A stretch of DNA of 64,000 nt from Persephonella sp. IF05-L8 (GTDB lineage Bacteria; Aquificota; Aquificia; Aquificales; Hydrogenothermaceae), in assembly GCF_000703045.1 (NCBI RefSeq), contig NZ_JNLJ01000001.1, positions 1,021,501 to 1,085,500 on the forward strand, written 5' to 3'. Each line of letters opens with the position of its first letter. The stretch's first letter is position 1. Position numbers and translations under genes: made by a program. Below the pieces are notes generated by a model. The model was not told the DNA's origin, searched no databases, and worked only from the letters and a program-made list of their open reading frames with translations. Shown here piece after piece: positions 37,746 to 47,405 of this stretch.

Positions 37746-38741
37746 ATGTCTCAGACTATTCTTGTAACAGGTGCAGCTGGATTTATAGGATGGAGAACTG
37801 CAAAGTTTTTACTTGAAGGTGGCTTTAATGTTGTTGGAATAGATAATATGAACAACTACTATGATGTTCGTCTAAAGGAATGGAGAAAAAAAGACCTTGA
37901 AAAGTATGAAAATTTTAGATTTTTTGAGGTTGATATAGAAAATTTAGGAGCTTTAAAGGTTCTGTTTGATAATTTTGATTTTGATGCTGTTTTAAACCTT
38001 GCTGCAAGGGCAGGGGTCAGATATTCAATGGAAAACCCCCATGTATATCTCCAGACAAATGCTCAGGGAACATTAAATCTTCTTGAAATGATGAAAGAAA
38101 AAGGGATTAAAAAGATGGTACTTGCTTCAACTTCCTCCCTTTATGCAGGACAACCTATGCCCTTCAAAGAAACTCTTCCTGTAAACACTCCAATTTCTCC
38201 TTATGCAGCCTCCAAAAAAGCTGCAGAAGTAATGGCTTATACATATCATCATCTTTATGATATGGATATTACAGTAGTCAGGTATTTTACCGTCTATGGT
38301 CCCGCCGGAAGACCGGATATGAGTATCTTTAGATTTATTAAATGGATAGATGAAGGCACCCCTATAAAGCTGTTTGGAGATGGCTCACAGGCAAGGGATT
38401 TTACCTATGTTGATGATATTGCAAAGGGAACTATACTGGCAATGAAGCCTATGGGATATGAAATCATTAATCTTGGTGGTGGTAGAAATCCTATATCCTT
38501 AAAAACAATAATTGAAAAAATAGAAAACCTACTTGGTAAAAAAGCAAAAATAGAGTATAAGCCATTCCATAAAGCTGATATGAAAGAAACCTGGGCAGAT
38601 ATTGAAAAAGCAGAACAGCTCCTTGGCTGGAAACCTGAAATAGATATAGATGAGGGACTTAAAAGAACTGTTGAATGGTATCTGGAAAATAAAAACTGGC
38701 TTAAAGATATAAGACTGGAAGAGGGTGTTCAAAATATTTAA
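37746..38741 (+). CDS. NAD-dependent sugar epimerase (UDP-glucuronate 4-epimerase-like)
   Basis: The 331-residue extended short-chain dehydrogenase has VTGAAGFIGWRTAKFLLEGG (NAD loop), LNLAARAGVRYSMENP, a Ser region LASTSSLYAGQPMPF, the catalytic YAASK near 210 (ISPYAASKKAAEVMAYTYH), and ARDFTYVDDIAKGT. The GVRYSMENPH phrase and length point to UDP-glucuronate 4-epimerase (GAE/CapI-like), which makes UDP-galacturonate for LPS or capsule; UDP-glucose epimerase is an alternative. Single-gene transcript between divergent pyrD and convergent recO. Confidence 0.82.
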   Translation: MSQTILVTGAAGFIGWRTAKFLLEGGFNVVGIDNMNNYYDVRLKEWRKKDLEKYENFRFFEVDIENLGALKVLFDNFDFDAVLNLAARAGVRYSMENPHVYLQTNAQGTLNLLEMMKEKGIKKMVLASTSSLYAGQPMPFKETLPVNTPISPYAASKKAAEVMAYTYHHLYDMDITVVRYFTVYGPAGRPDMSIFRFIKWIDEGTPIKLFGDGSQARDFTYVDDIAKGTILAMKPMGYEIINLGGGRNPISLKTIIEKIENLLGKKAKIEYKPFHKADMKETWADIEKAEQLLGWKPEIDIDEGLKRTVEWYLENKNWLKDIRLEEGVQNI

Positions 38742-38743
38742 AA

Positions 38744-39430
38744 TTATAGATTTTTAGATAAATACTCTTTAAGGAAATTTTCTAATTTTAAGGGGTATAA
38801 GAGTTTTAATTTGTTTAGATTTTTAAATTTTATTTCCTTTAAAAGTCTTAAATTTTGTATATCTGGATAGGTAATATTGCTCCTTTTTTTAGAGCATTTC
38901 TTGCAAACTACCCCACCTTCATTTATAGATAAAAAGCCATAATTATACTGATTTATTTTTGTAGAACATCTAACACACTGATTAAGCTCCGGATAAATAC
39001 CAGACAGATAAATCAGCTTGGCCAGAAAATTTAAACGGAAAAGGTCTGTATCTATATCAGTGGTAAGATAGTATAGACTTTTTTTTAGCAGTATAAAAAC
39101 TTTTTCGTCTGGGAAAATTACATATTTGTTAAAAATATTAAGAATTTCAAATCCAGTTTTCAGTTTGTTTATATTATTAGCTATCTCAAGACCAAGACTT
39201 TTTGAGCGGTCTAACTCCTTTATAAAAAATTTTTCTTTTCTTTTGAAATATACCCCGTAAAACCATGAAAAAGGCTCTGTTGCATGTAAAAAAGGGGATT
39301 TTAAAAGCTGCCCCTTGGGAATATAAATATTTTCCTTTCCATATTTGCGAAAATAAACTGTTATGGATAAATCGTAGTCCCCTGCCAGTGATTTCCTTAA
39401 AACTATTCCTTCATCTTTTACAAATTCCAT
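38744..39430 (-). CDS. recO: DNA repair protein RecO
   Basis: The 228-residue protein starts with an OB-fold (DEGIVLRKSLAGDYDLSITV) and ends in a helical domain containing a zinc site (CVRCSTKI and CKKCSKK). RecO loads RecA on SSB-covered DNA with RecR. Length is normal. It is 58 bases downstream of the metal-efflux operon end, with a G-rich stretch on its coding strand in that gap. Confidence 0.82.
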   Translation of the reverse strand: MEFVKDEGIVLRKSLAGDYDLSITVYFRKYGKENIYIPKGQLLKSPFLHATEPFSWFYGVYFKRKEKFFIKELDRSKSLGLEIANNINKLKTGFEILNIFNKYVIFPDEKVFILLKKSLYYLTTDIDTDLFRLNFLAKLIYLSGIYPELNQCVRCSTKINQYNYGFLSINEGGVVCKKCSKKRSNITYPDIQNLRLLKEIKFKNLNKLKLLYPLKLENFLKEYLSKNL

Positions 39431-39488
39431 AACCTCATAATTTATATATATCTGGTAAAAAAGTCTATACCCCCTCCCCTTTTATCAG

Positions 39489-42400
39489 TTATTTTTTACT
39501 CAGTAGAGCTGTGTATTTGTAAACGACTGGTAATAAAACCAGAGTTAAAAATGTGGAGGTAAAAATTCCCCCTATAACTACTACTGCGATAGGTTTTTGT
39601 ATTTCTGAACCTATATCGTTCATAAATAATATGGGTACCAGACCTAATGACGCGGCTGTGGCTGTTATTAAAATAGGTCTAAGTCTTAAACGGGTTGCCT
39701 TTTCTATTGCTTTATCTATATCAAAACCTTCTTCTAACATCTGCCTTATATAAGATACAAGAACAACTCCGTTCAAGGTTGCTATACCGAAAACAGCTAT
39801 AAATCCTATTGCAGCAGGAACAGAAAGGTTAAATCCAGATATATATAGAGCCACTATTCCCCCAATAGTTGCAAAAGGAACATTTAGCATAATTATAAGA
39901 GAGTCTTTTATAGAGTTGTAATTGATGAAAAGGAGCAAGAATATAAGTAAAATAGCGATAGGCACTACTATAGATAATCTTTTCATAGCTCTTTCTTGAT
40001 TTTCAAATTGTCCTGCAAATCTTACAAAATAACCTTCTGGAAACTTAACTTGTTTATGTATGTTTTCTCTAAGCTCTTTTATAAAGCCACCAAGGTCTCT
40101 TCCTTCTATATTAAGCTGAACAAGAGCATATCTAAGGCCATTTTCATGTCGTATTTTAAAGAAGCCTGGAACTATTTTTACATCTGCTACATCTCCCAGG
40201 CGGAGTAAGACCCCATTATCATCTTTGTAAAATGGAATGTTTTTTATTTTCTCAATATCGTTTAAAGCATTATCAGGAAGCTTTACAAAGATTGGAAAAC
40301 TTATTAGACCTTTTCTCAGTTCGTTAACCTTAACCCCGGCCATATAGTTTCCAACCAGGGAGAGTATATCCTCAATACTGAAACCATATTTATAAAGAAC
40401 ATGATACTTAGGGATTATTTGAAGTTGAAGTTTTCCTGTCTGTGCTTCGGTTTCCACATCTTTTGAACCTTTGGTATTCTTTGCTATCTCCTCAATTTGA
40501 TAAGCCAGTTCATTTATTTTATTTAAATCATCCCCAAATATTTTTACAGCAACAGTTGCTTTGACACCAGAGAGAAGCTCTTCTACTCTCATTGCTATTG
40601 GTTGTGTAAAAATTAGCCCTGCAACAGGTAAGTCTTTTAGCTTTTCACGTAAGGCTTCTTCAAACTCTTTTCTATTTTTAAACTGTTGCCATTCTTTGTA
40701 AGGTTTAAGCAGTATCCATGTTTCTATGTAATTAACATCCTGAACTTCTCCTTTTTCTGCTCTACCGATTGTGGAAAAAGCATTTGTAACTTCAGGGAAT
40801 TGTTTTGCCTCTTTTTCTATAAATTGGGCTATTTTTTCTGCTTCTTCCAAGGAAATGTTAGGGTCCAGATACACCTCTATAAGAACTGCTCCTTCGTCCA
40901 GCTCAGGTGTGAATTCTGTTCCTATCTTTGTAAGCAGGTATAGACTTCCTGCAAATAAAATGACTGTGGTTATTACCAGTGCCCAACCAATTTTCATTGC
41001 TGTATTTAATAGTTTTGTATAGGCTTTCTGTATAATTTCCATGATAAATGTTGTTTCTTTACCTGGTTTTAGCCCAAAGTATGCCAGAACTGGCATAGCT
41101 ACAAGGGCAACGAATAAAGATGATGCAAGGGCAAATATTATTGTTATAGCGAGGGGTTTGAAATATTTTCCTTCTACAGATTCAAAACTGAATATAGGGA
41201 GGAAAACTACCATTATTATTAAAATTGCAAAAACAACAGGTTTTGTGATTTCCTGAACAGATAGTTTTATTATTTCCAGTTTTGAAAGTTTATCTTTGCT
41301 TGAACAGTGACTTAGATGTCTAAAGATATTTTCAATAACAACAACTGTAGCATCAGCAAATAGTCCCAGACCGATGGCAAGTCCGCCAAGTGACATAAGA
41401 TTTGCTGTGATGCCAAAATGTTTCATAAGTATGAATGATATTAGTAATGTGAAAGGAATAGAAAGGATTACAAGAAATGCAGCTCTAATATTTCCTAAGT
41501 AAAAAATCATAGCAATAGAAACAAGTATTATTCCTTCCAGTAATGCTTTTTCAATAGTTGAAAGGGCTTTACTTGTGAGATATGACTGGTCATACAGAAG
41601 TTTGATTTTTACACCTTGAGGTAGAACTTCTTTGTTAATTCTGTCTATTTCCTTTTTTATTTTTTCTACTAATTCCTGGGTATTAGTCCCTATTCTTTTT
41701 AAAATTATATTCCCCTGGATTTCTTTACCATTTAGGGTAAATGCTCCTCTCCTCTGGGGTACTTCTCCTTCTTCTACCCGGGCTACATCTTTTATTTTTA
41801 TAACCTGTCCATCTATTACTTTGACAGGTATATTTTTTATCTGTTCTATTGAGGTTATACTGGATACACTTCTTATAACCAGGTCTCCTTCAGGTGTTTT
41901 GGTATATCCTCCTCCTGCCAGACCTCCATTTTTTTCAACTGCTTCAAATAAATCTCCTAAGGTAATGCTGTATTTAAGGAGCTTATCCATAAGTGGTTTT
42001 ATAAGGAATGCCTTTTCTGGACCCCACTGAACTATATCTTCAACTCCCTGAATAGATTTAATAATTGGTCTAACTGTCCATTCCTGAATGGCTTTTAAAT
42101 CGGTTAATGAGTATTTGCCTGTTTCATCAACAATAGCATACAGGAGGACATTTCCGAGACCTGATGTATTGGGTCCCATTATAGGAACAATTCCTTCAGG
42201 TAGTTGGCTTTGGGCTTCAGGAAGTTTTTCCATAACAAGTCTTCTATCAAAGTATATGTCTGTTCCGTCTTTAAAAAATATAGAAACATAAGATAGACCT
42301 GGAATACTTTCACTTCTTACTTTTTCTACATCTTTAATCCCTGACATTACAGTTTCTATTTTTTTTGTAATGAGAGCTTCTACTTCTTCAGCAGAGTAGC

Positions 42401-42551
42401 CAGGTGCTTCAGTATATATATTCACCTGTAATGGTGTAGGGTCGGGAAAAGTATCTACTGGAATAGTTTTAAAGGCATAATATCCATATCCTAAAAGCCC
42501 TACTATTGCAAAAATAACCAGTATTCTATAATGAAGTATTGTTGATATCAT
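39489..42551 (-). CDS. Heavy-metal RND efflux pump inner-membrane subunit (CzcA/CusA family)
   Basis: The 1020-residue protein has twelve membrane helices and two large periplasmic loops. VDTFPDPTPLQVNIYTEAPG and YSAEEVEALITKKIETVM near the N-terminus, and LGGLAIGLGLFADATVVVIE in helix 4 with an acidic residue for proton flow, mark the HME-RND family. With the adaptor and outer-membrane genes just upstream it forms a tripartite CBA pump expelling metal ions. The metal (Cu/Ag or Zn/Co/Cd) cannot be told. Confidence 0.93.
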   Translation of the reverse strand: MISTILHYRILVIFAIVGLLGYGYYAFKTIPVDTFPDPTPLQVNIYTEAPGYSAEEVEALITKKIETVMSGIKDVEKVRSESIPGLSYVSIFFKDGTDIYFDRRLVMEKLPEAQSQLPEGIVPIMGPNTSGLGNVLLYAIVDETGKYSLTDLKAIQEWTVRPIIKSIQGVEDIVQWGPEKAFLIKPLMDKLLKYSITLGDLFEAVEKNGGLAGGGYTKTPEGDLVIRSVSSITSIEQIKNIPVKVIDGQVIKIKDVARVEEGEVPQRRGAFTLNGKEIQGNIILKRIGTNTQELVEKIKKEIDRINKEVLPQGVKIKLLYDQSYLTSKALSTIEKALLEGIILVSIAMIFYLGNIRAAFLVILSIPFTLLISFILMKHFGITANLMSLGGLAIGLGLFADATVVVIENIFRHLSHCSSKDKLSKLEIIKLSVQEITKPVVFAILIIMVVFLPIFSFESVEGKYFKPLAITIIFALASSLFVALVAMPVLAYFGLKPGKETTFIMEIIQKAYTKLLNTAMKIGWALVITTVILFAGSLYLLTKIGTEFTPELDEGAVLIEVYLDPNISLEEAEKIAQFIEKEAKQFPEVTNAFSTIGRAEKGEVQDVNYIETWILLKPYKEWQQFKNRKEFEEALREKLKDLPVAGLIFTQPIAMRVEELLSGVKATVAVKIFGDDLNKINELAYQIEEIAKNTKGSKDVETEAQTGKLQLQIIPKYHVLYKYGFSIEDILSLVGNYMAGVKVNELRKGLISFPIFVKLPDNALNDIEKIKNIPFYKDDNGVLLRLGDVADVKIVPGFFKIRHENGLRYALVQLNIEGRDLGGFIKELRENIHKQVKFPEGYFVRFAGQFENQERAMKRLSIVVPIAILLIFLLLFINYNSIKDSLIIMLNVPFATIGGIVALYISGFNLSVPAAIGFIAVFGIATLNGVVLVSYIRQMLEEGFDIDKAIEKATRLRLRPILITATAASLGLVPILFMNDIGSEIQKPIAVVVIGGIFTSTFLTLVLLPVVYKYTALLSKK

Positions 42552-42565
42552 TTTTTATCCTCCTT

Positions 42566-43624
42566 TTATTCTTCCTCTGCTTCCCCAAAAAATCTGGATT
42601 TTAAGTGTAAGGTACCTTTGTAAACAACTTCTGTTCCTTCTTTCAGGCCAGCGATAAGGTGATAATAATTTCCAACTCTTTTTCCTATCTGTATTTTTAC
42701 AGGATAAAAATATCCGTTTTCATAAACGAAAGCGTATGTTTCATTTCCGTGGAACACTACAGCTGAAGCAGGTATATAAAGGGAAGGAGGAAGCTTTAAA
42801 GAAAGAAGAACATCAACATACATTTGAGGTTTTAGTATATCGTCCTGATTGTAGGAGATAATCCTAACAGGATTTCTCTTTGTTTTTGGGTCTATATGGT
42901 GTCCTATTATTTTGACTATACCTTCTGTAGTTCCTAATGGGGATTTGACTTTTACTTTAAGACCTTTTTTAAAGAGGGTGATATCTGTTAAGGGTATAAA
43001 AGCAACAACCCATAATTTATCATGTTCATGTAATTTGTAAATCTCTTTATCAGGTCCAACGCTTTCCCCAATAACAACGTTCTGTCGTGCAACAAATCCA
43101 TTTATGTTTGACCTTAAAATTAATTTTCCGTCTTTAACTTCTCCGTATGCTTTCAAACTCTTTTTCAGGGCTTTTACTTTTCCAAGTAAATTTTCATATT
43201 TAATTTTTGCAGAAAAGTATCTGGAATAAGGAATTACCTTTTTTTCGTATAATTCTTTTTCCCTTTCATATAATTTTCTGGCATTCTCTAACTCTACCTT
43301 TGCCATATATAGTTCTGCCTGAAGCTGAGTAATCTGAGGTGATTGTATTTCTGCTAATTTTTGCCCTTTTTTGACAAAATCCCCTTCTATAACAAAGAGT
43401 TTGTATACTATCCCTTCAACAGGAGAGTAAACTTTTTGTGAAAGATTAAGGTCATCTTTAACAATACCAGGGTAGCTTTTATCAATTGTTATTGTTTGCT
43501 TTTTTATAGAAATAGTGGCTATCCCTATATCTTTAATCATTTCAGGTGATAATTTTATTTTTTCCTGGGCATATGTACCGAAAAATAAAAGTAAGAAGAC
43601 TAAAGTTATCACTTTATTTCTCAT
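42566..43624 (-). CDS. RND efflux periplasmic adaptor (CzcB/CusB-like)
   Basis: The 352-residue membrane fusion protein has a signal peptide (MRNKVITLVFLLLFFGTYA), barrel-sandwich halves (VYSPVEGIVYKLFVIEGDFV and LRSNINGFVARQNVVIGESV) around a coiled hairpin (about 95-145), and a beta-barrel/membrane-proximal part. It links the RND pump to the outer-membrane channel. It overlaps the upstream channel gene by four bases. Confidence 0.9.
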   Translation of the reverse strand: MRNKVITLVFLLLFFGTYAQEKIKLSPEMIKDIGIATISIKKQTITIDKSYPGIVKDDLNLSQKVYSPVEGIVYKLFVIEGDFVKKGQKLAEIQSPQITQLQAELYMAKVELENARKLYEREKELYEKKVIPYSRYFSAKIKYENLLGKVKALKKSLKAYGEVKDGKLILRSNINGFVARQNVVIGESVGPDKEIYKLHEHDKLWVVAFIPLTDITLFKKGLKVKVKSPLGTTEGIVKIIGHHIDPKTKRNPVRIISYNQDDILKPQMYVDVLLSLKLPPSLYIPASAVVFHGNETYAFVYENGYFYPVKIQIGKRVGNYYHLIAGLKEGTEVVYKGTLHLKSRFFGEAEEE

Positions 43625-44802
43625 TTTGAACCTCCTATTTTTATAAGGGTTGAAACTTCTAAATGGTACTGTTTGGCAAGGTCTATTTTGTAAAGCAATG
43701 TTTCAAAATACTGCTTTCTGGCATTGGAGTAATCCAGGTATGTAGTTGTCTGTAATTTATAACTTTCTTCTGCAAGTTTGAGTGCTTCCTTTACAGTGGG
43801 TAATATATTCTTTTCAAGTTTAGTTATCTGGGTTTTTAAAAGGTCTAATCTGGAAAGGGTATTTTCTATCTGGGAATTATAAACATTCTTTTCCTGTTTT
43901 AACAGGAAGAGTAATTCTTTTTTGTTGTTTACAAGCTTTATTATTTCTCCCTGTCGTCTATAAATTACAGGAATTTCGGAAGTTATGGATATCCCAGCAT
44001 CATATTTCCCTAAATCAACCTCATCTTCGCTTATAACTAAACCTACTTTTATTTGTGGTTTACTTAAGGCTTTTTGTCTTTTAATTTGAAAATCTATGCT
44101 TTTTATAAGAAATTCTAAATATTTTAATCTGGGGATGTTCTCTTTTTTAAAGGATTTAATATCCTCCAGAGAAAATAAATTTCCTTCTATATCCTCTATT
44201 TTTTTTCCAGATAAAGAGGATAAGGTATTCAGACTGTTTTGGTATTCCTGTTTTAACTGGGCAAGTTGAATTTTAGATAGTTCCAGTTCTTTTTCAACTC
44301 TGAGTAAATTCAGGGAAGTTATTTCACCTGCTTCATAACTTTTTTTCAAAAACTCATACATCTGGGAAAGGTTCTGAATTTCTTGTTCTTTTACTTTTAG
44401 CTTTTCTTTCAGGGCAAGGGTGGTATAAAAGTTTTTATATACTTCAGAGATAACCTTATTTTTTTCTATTTCCAGTATATAAGAGAAAGCTTTCTCTTTT
44501 TGTTTGACAGAGAGAATTTCAAATTTCCTATCTCCCCATAGTCTTAAAGGTTGCGATATTTCAAATGTAGTTATGTTAATTCCGTTGTCTCCTGCCTGGG
44601 AGTACAGTCTGCCAAGCTCAACTGAAATTTCTGGGTTTGGTAAAGCTTTTGCCTTTTTAAGTTCTCCTTTTACTGCGTCTAACTTAAAGCTGGCAGATTT
44701 TATAAAGCCGTTATTTTTCAACGTCAGTTGAATAATATCATCAATTGTTTCTCCTATAGCAAAAGTTGCAAATAATAGGAATACACTAAGTATTCTAAGC
44801 AT
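43621..44802 (-). CDS. TolC-like outer-membrane channel of the metal efflux system
   Basis: The 393-residue secreted protein has a signal peptide (ending near FAIG) and two coiled outer-membrane efflux repeats, for example ALPNPEISVELGRL and ITTFEISQPLRLWGDRKFEI in the first and YDAGISITSEIPV in the second. This is the CzcC/CusC-type channel. Gene order C-B-A matches czcCBA operons. Confidence 0.88.
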   Translation of the reverse strand: MLRILSVFLLFATFAIGETIDDIIQLTLKNNGFIKSASFKLDAVKGELKKAKALPNPEISVELGRLYSQAGDNGINITTFEISQPLRLWGDRKFEILSVKQKEKAFSYILEIEKNKVISEVYKNFYTTLALKEKLKVKEQEIQNLSQMYEFLKKSYEAGEITSLNLLRVEKELELSKIQLAQLKQEYQNSLNTLSSLSGKKIEDIEGNLFSLEDIKSFKKENIPRLKYLEFLIKSIDFQIKRQKALSKPQIKVGLVISEDEVDLGKYDAGISITSEIPVIYRRQGEIIKLVNNKKELLFLLKQEKNVYNSQIENTLSRLDLLKTQITKLEKNILPTVKEALKLAEESYKLQTTTYLDYSNARKQYFETLLYKIDLAKQYHLEVSTLIKIGGSK

Positions 44803-44852
44803 TTTAAACCTCCTATAATTCTTAAAAAAGACAGACTAATCCTTAGGAAAAA

Positions 44853-45155
44853 TTAAGCATGAGATTTTGGTGGTTTGAATATCTTTGATATAAATGGTTT
44901 TAGATGAGGTTTTTGATAAAAGAATTTGTATGAGATTTCTGTAGGAATTTCTGGGATAAAAGGCAGATTAAACTGATTTATATAGGAATGGTGTAACTCG
45001 TTGTGTATGTTGTTAAAGTAATTTTTTTTGAGGGGAGTATCTTTCTTTTCTGAATGTATTTCGTTGAAAAATGTATCCACCTTGAAGAAAACAAAGTCAT
45101 GGAACACATTAAATAAGAAACCTATTACTAAGATATGTAAGATAAATCTTTTCAT
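44853..45155 (-). CDS. Small His-rich secreted or anchored protein heading the metal-efflux operon
   Basis: The 100-residue protein has an N-terminal hydrophobic segment (MKRFILHILVIGFLFNVFHD) and about eight His, including NIHNELHHSY and the C-terminal KPPKSHA. I do not recognise a family, but small His-containing periplasmic proteins such as CzcI occur at the head of proteobacterial czc operons and buffer or sense metal. Position and composition suggest a similar role; this is inference. It is 50 bases before the channel gene. Confidence 0.65.
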   Translation of the reverse strand: MKRFILHILVIGFLFNVFHDFVFFKVDTFFNEIHSEKKDTPLKKNYFNNIHNELHHSYINQFNLPFIPEIPTEISYKFFYQKPHLKPFISKIFKPPKSHA

Positions 45156-45202
45156 TATAAGTTAAATTTTAATTTTGAAGTTTTAAAGGTAATATGTTTT
45201 TT

Positions 45203-45231
45203 ATCATATATTTTACACTGGCTTTATGCAA
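45203..45231 (-). promoter_or_regulatory. Promoter of the metal-efflux operon
   Basis: TTGCAT (45226-45231) and TATGAT (45203-45208) on the minus strand are 17 bases apart, about 40 bases before the start of the His-rich gene. This suggests the small gene and the CBA genes share one message. Confidence 0.55.
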
Positions 45232-45268
45232 GTAAATTATAGATTAGATTATACTCTTCAGGAGAAAG

Positions 45269-45640
45269 ATGAGAAAGTTTATATCTCTACTGATACTGAT
45301 TGTTTTAAGTGCAATCTTTTTTATAGGCTGCAAAAGGATAGACAACTCAAACCCCAATGATATGCTTTTAACAGCAGCCCAGCTTGGAGATATTGACAGA
45401 GTAAGACTGGCAATTGCAAAAGGTGCCAATCTTAATTATCAGGATGAAAATGGAGGAACAGCATTACACTGGGCAGTATTTTACGGATATAAAGATATAG
45501 TCCAGCTATTACTAATGCATGGAGCAGACCCTTTAATCAAAGATAAAGACGGGATAACTCCTATAGATGTTGCCAGAATAAATAATAAAAAGGAAATGCT
45601 AAAATTACTGGAAAAGTATGTAAAGAAGAAAAAAGAATAA
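45269..45640 (+). CDS. Ankyrin-repeat lipoprotein
   Basis: The 123-residue protein has a lipoprotein signal with lipobox Cys (SAIFFIGCKRI, about residue 21), then about three ankyrin repeats: LLTAAQLGDIDRVRLAIAKG, GTALHWAVFYGYKDIVQLLL and ITPIDVARINNKKEMLKLL. It is probably attached to the outer membrane on the periplasmic side as a protein-binding scaffold. AGGAG precedes the ATG. It is convergent with polA; the two stop codons are one base apart. Confidence 0.8.
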   Translation: MRKFISLLILIVLSAIFFIGCKRIDNSNPNDMLLTAAQLGDIDRVRLAIAKGANLNYQDENGGTALHWAVFYGYKDIVQLLLMHGADPLIKDKDGITPIDVARINNKKEMLKLLEKYVKKKKE

Positions 45641-45641
45641 A

Positions 45642-47405
45642 CTACTTTTCAGCCCAGCTTTCCACTACTTCTGCCTCAAACTCAACAGGAACTTTCTTAA
45701 GAAGTATCTTCCCTGAACGGAGCATACTTTCTGACAGAACATCCTTTGCCTTCTGAGCATCTTCCTCTTTTACATCAACCACAATCTCATCATGAACGAG
45801 GTTCACTATATGTGCATCAAGGCCGTCCTTTAGTTTTCCAAAAAATACAACTGCCATTTTTAGCATATCGCTACCTGTAGCCTGTATCGGAAAATTAACC
45901 GCCTCTGTAAATCTATTTACAACCATTCTCCTGCCAAGCAGAGAATAAACAACAATAGTGTGTTTTTTAGAAAGTTCCTCTTTTACCTTTTCATGCCATT
46001 TTTTAAATCCAGAATACACCTCAAAAAATCTTTCGTGGAATTTCTGAGCTTCTCTAAGGGTTATATCTATTCCATAGTTATTTTTTGCATACTCCATAAG
46101 GGATTTTGGAGATATACCATAAATAAGACCAAAATTTATAGCTTTTGCCATCTGTCTTTCTTCCTTGGTTATCTCTTCATATTCCTTTCCAAGAATAAGG
46201 GAGGCTGTAAACCTGTGGAGGTCTTTACCCTCTGAAAAAGCCTTTATCATTGTTTCATCATTAACATACTCGGCGGCTATTCTCAGTTCTATTTGTGAGT
46301 AATCTGCAACTATAAGTTTTCTACCCTTATGTGCTTTAAATAATTTTCTAAGCTCTCTTGTTATATTCTGGAGATTTGGACGGGAAGAAGCCATTCTTCC
46401 TGTAGGTGCCCCAATCTGCTTAAACTCGCTGTAAATTCTGCCATTTCTAAGATGGGAATTAAGCTCTTTTAATTTATCAAGGGTTTTTTTCTCGGAACGT
46501 ATCTCCAGAAGTTCTTTTACCTCAGGTCTGTCAATATACTGTCTTAATGCACTATCCTGCGAGGATAGAGAACCTTTCTGTGTTCTTGGCAGTTTGAGGC
46601 CTACTTTGTTTGTTAGCCATGCTGTTACCTTTTGAGGTGAAAAAGGGTCAACACCATACTTTCTATAAAAGAAAATATACTTTCTCTGGTAATCCTGAGA
46701 TACCTGCTGGAGCATTTTTTTCAGCTCATTTTCATCAACAGGCATACCTGTAAGCTCTATCTGGGCAAGCTGAGGCACAAAAGCCATCTCAACAACTGCA
46801 ACTGCATTATCAAGGGAAAATGTTTTGTGTATTTCTCCTGAGGCTTTATGGGGAGTTTCTATACTGTTAAGCCTATCCCTGAGTATAGGAAAAATCTCAC
46901 GGAGAATATCAACATCCTTTGCTGCATAATCAAGCTGCTCCTGAGATAAATCCCTTAATCCCCATGCTGAAGCCTGCTGGCTTTTGTCTAAATGATTTTC
47001 TGTAAGACGGTAGCTTACAGCCTGTAATGAATGCTTTTCCCCTTCATGCTCAGAAAGAAGCTGGGAAGCAATCATTGTATCAAAAACTATCTGTGGAAAA
47101 ATATCAAAGTTTGTTTTAAGAAACTTTATATCAAATTTAAGGTTGTGTCCTATAATGCCTTTTTGCTCTATTAATGGTTTTAAATATTCAGCAAATTCAG
47201 GAATAAGAAACATATCATAAAGGAAGATATCATTATGGTTTCCCAGCTGAATAAGACGAACCTTATCTGAGAAAAAATCAATATCCTTAAAGGATTTTAC
47301 AGCAACTTCTGTGTCCAGAAATAGATATTTATCTTTCTCAAAAGCTTTTAAGCTTTCTACTGCCTCATCCAAGGAAAATATGTAGCTATATTTCATTCTA
47401 CTCAA
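45642..47405 (-). CDS. polA: Family A DNA polymerase lacking the 5' nuclease domain (Aquificae/phage type)
   Basis: The protein is 587 residues (584 from ATG 47396, TTG 47405 otherwise). A complete 3'-5' exonuclease is visible: LFLDTEVAV, NLKFDIKFL and YAAKDVDIL carry exo I-III acidic residues. The polymerase follows with motif A DYSQIELRIAA, motif B RQMAKAINFGLIYG (the NFG Phe is the ddNTP-sensitive position), and motif C VHDEIVVD. No 5' nuclease domain precedes it. This short architecture is characteristic of Aquificae, thermophilic phages such as PyroPhage 3173, and the apicoplast polymerase. It overlaps the ybjQ-like gene by eight bases. Confidence 0.93.
   Translation of the reverse strand: MSRMKYSYIFSLDEAVESLKAFEKDKYLFLDTEVAVKSFKDIDFFSDKVRLIQLGNHNDIFLYDMFLIPEFAEYLKPLIEQKGIIGHNLKFDIKFLKTNFDIFPQIVFDTMIASQLLSEHEGEKHSLQAVSYRLTENHLDKSQQASAWGLRDLSQEQLDYAAKDVDILREIFPILRDRLNSIETPHKASGEIHKTFSLDNAVAVVEMAFVPQLAQIELTGMPVDENELKKMLQQVSQDYQRKYIFFYRKYGVDPFSPQKVTAWLTNKVGLKLPRTQKGSLSSQDSALRQYIDRPEVKELLEIRSEKKTLDKLKELNSHLRNGRIYSEFKQIGAPTGRMASSRPNLQNITRELRKLFKAHKGRKLIVADYSQIELRIAAEYVNDETMIKAFSEGKDLHRFTASLILGKEYEEITKEERQMAKAINFGLIYGISPKSLMEYAKNNYGIDITLREAQKFHERFFEVYSGFKKWHEKVKEELSKKHTIVVYSLLGRRMVVNRFTEAVNFPIQATGSDMLKMAVVFFGKLKDGLDAHIVNLVHDEIVVDVKEEDAQKAKDVLSESMLRSGKILLKKVPVEFEAEVVESWAEK

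Noticed and set aside
39431-39488. A third copy of the G-rich small RNA element before recO
   Set aside because: GGGGAGGGGG is present on the minus strand but without the 12-mer, a consensus promoter or a terminator.
41632-42030. A plus-strand 132-residue open frame inside the RND pump gene
   Set aside because: It is antisense to well-conserved pump sequence, with no ribosome site or family signature.
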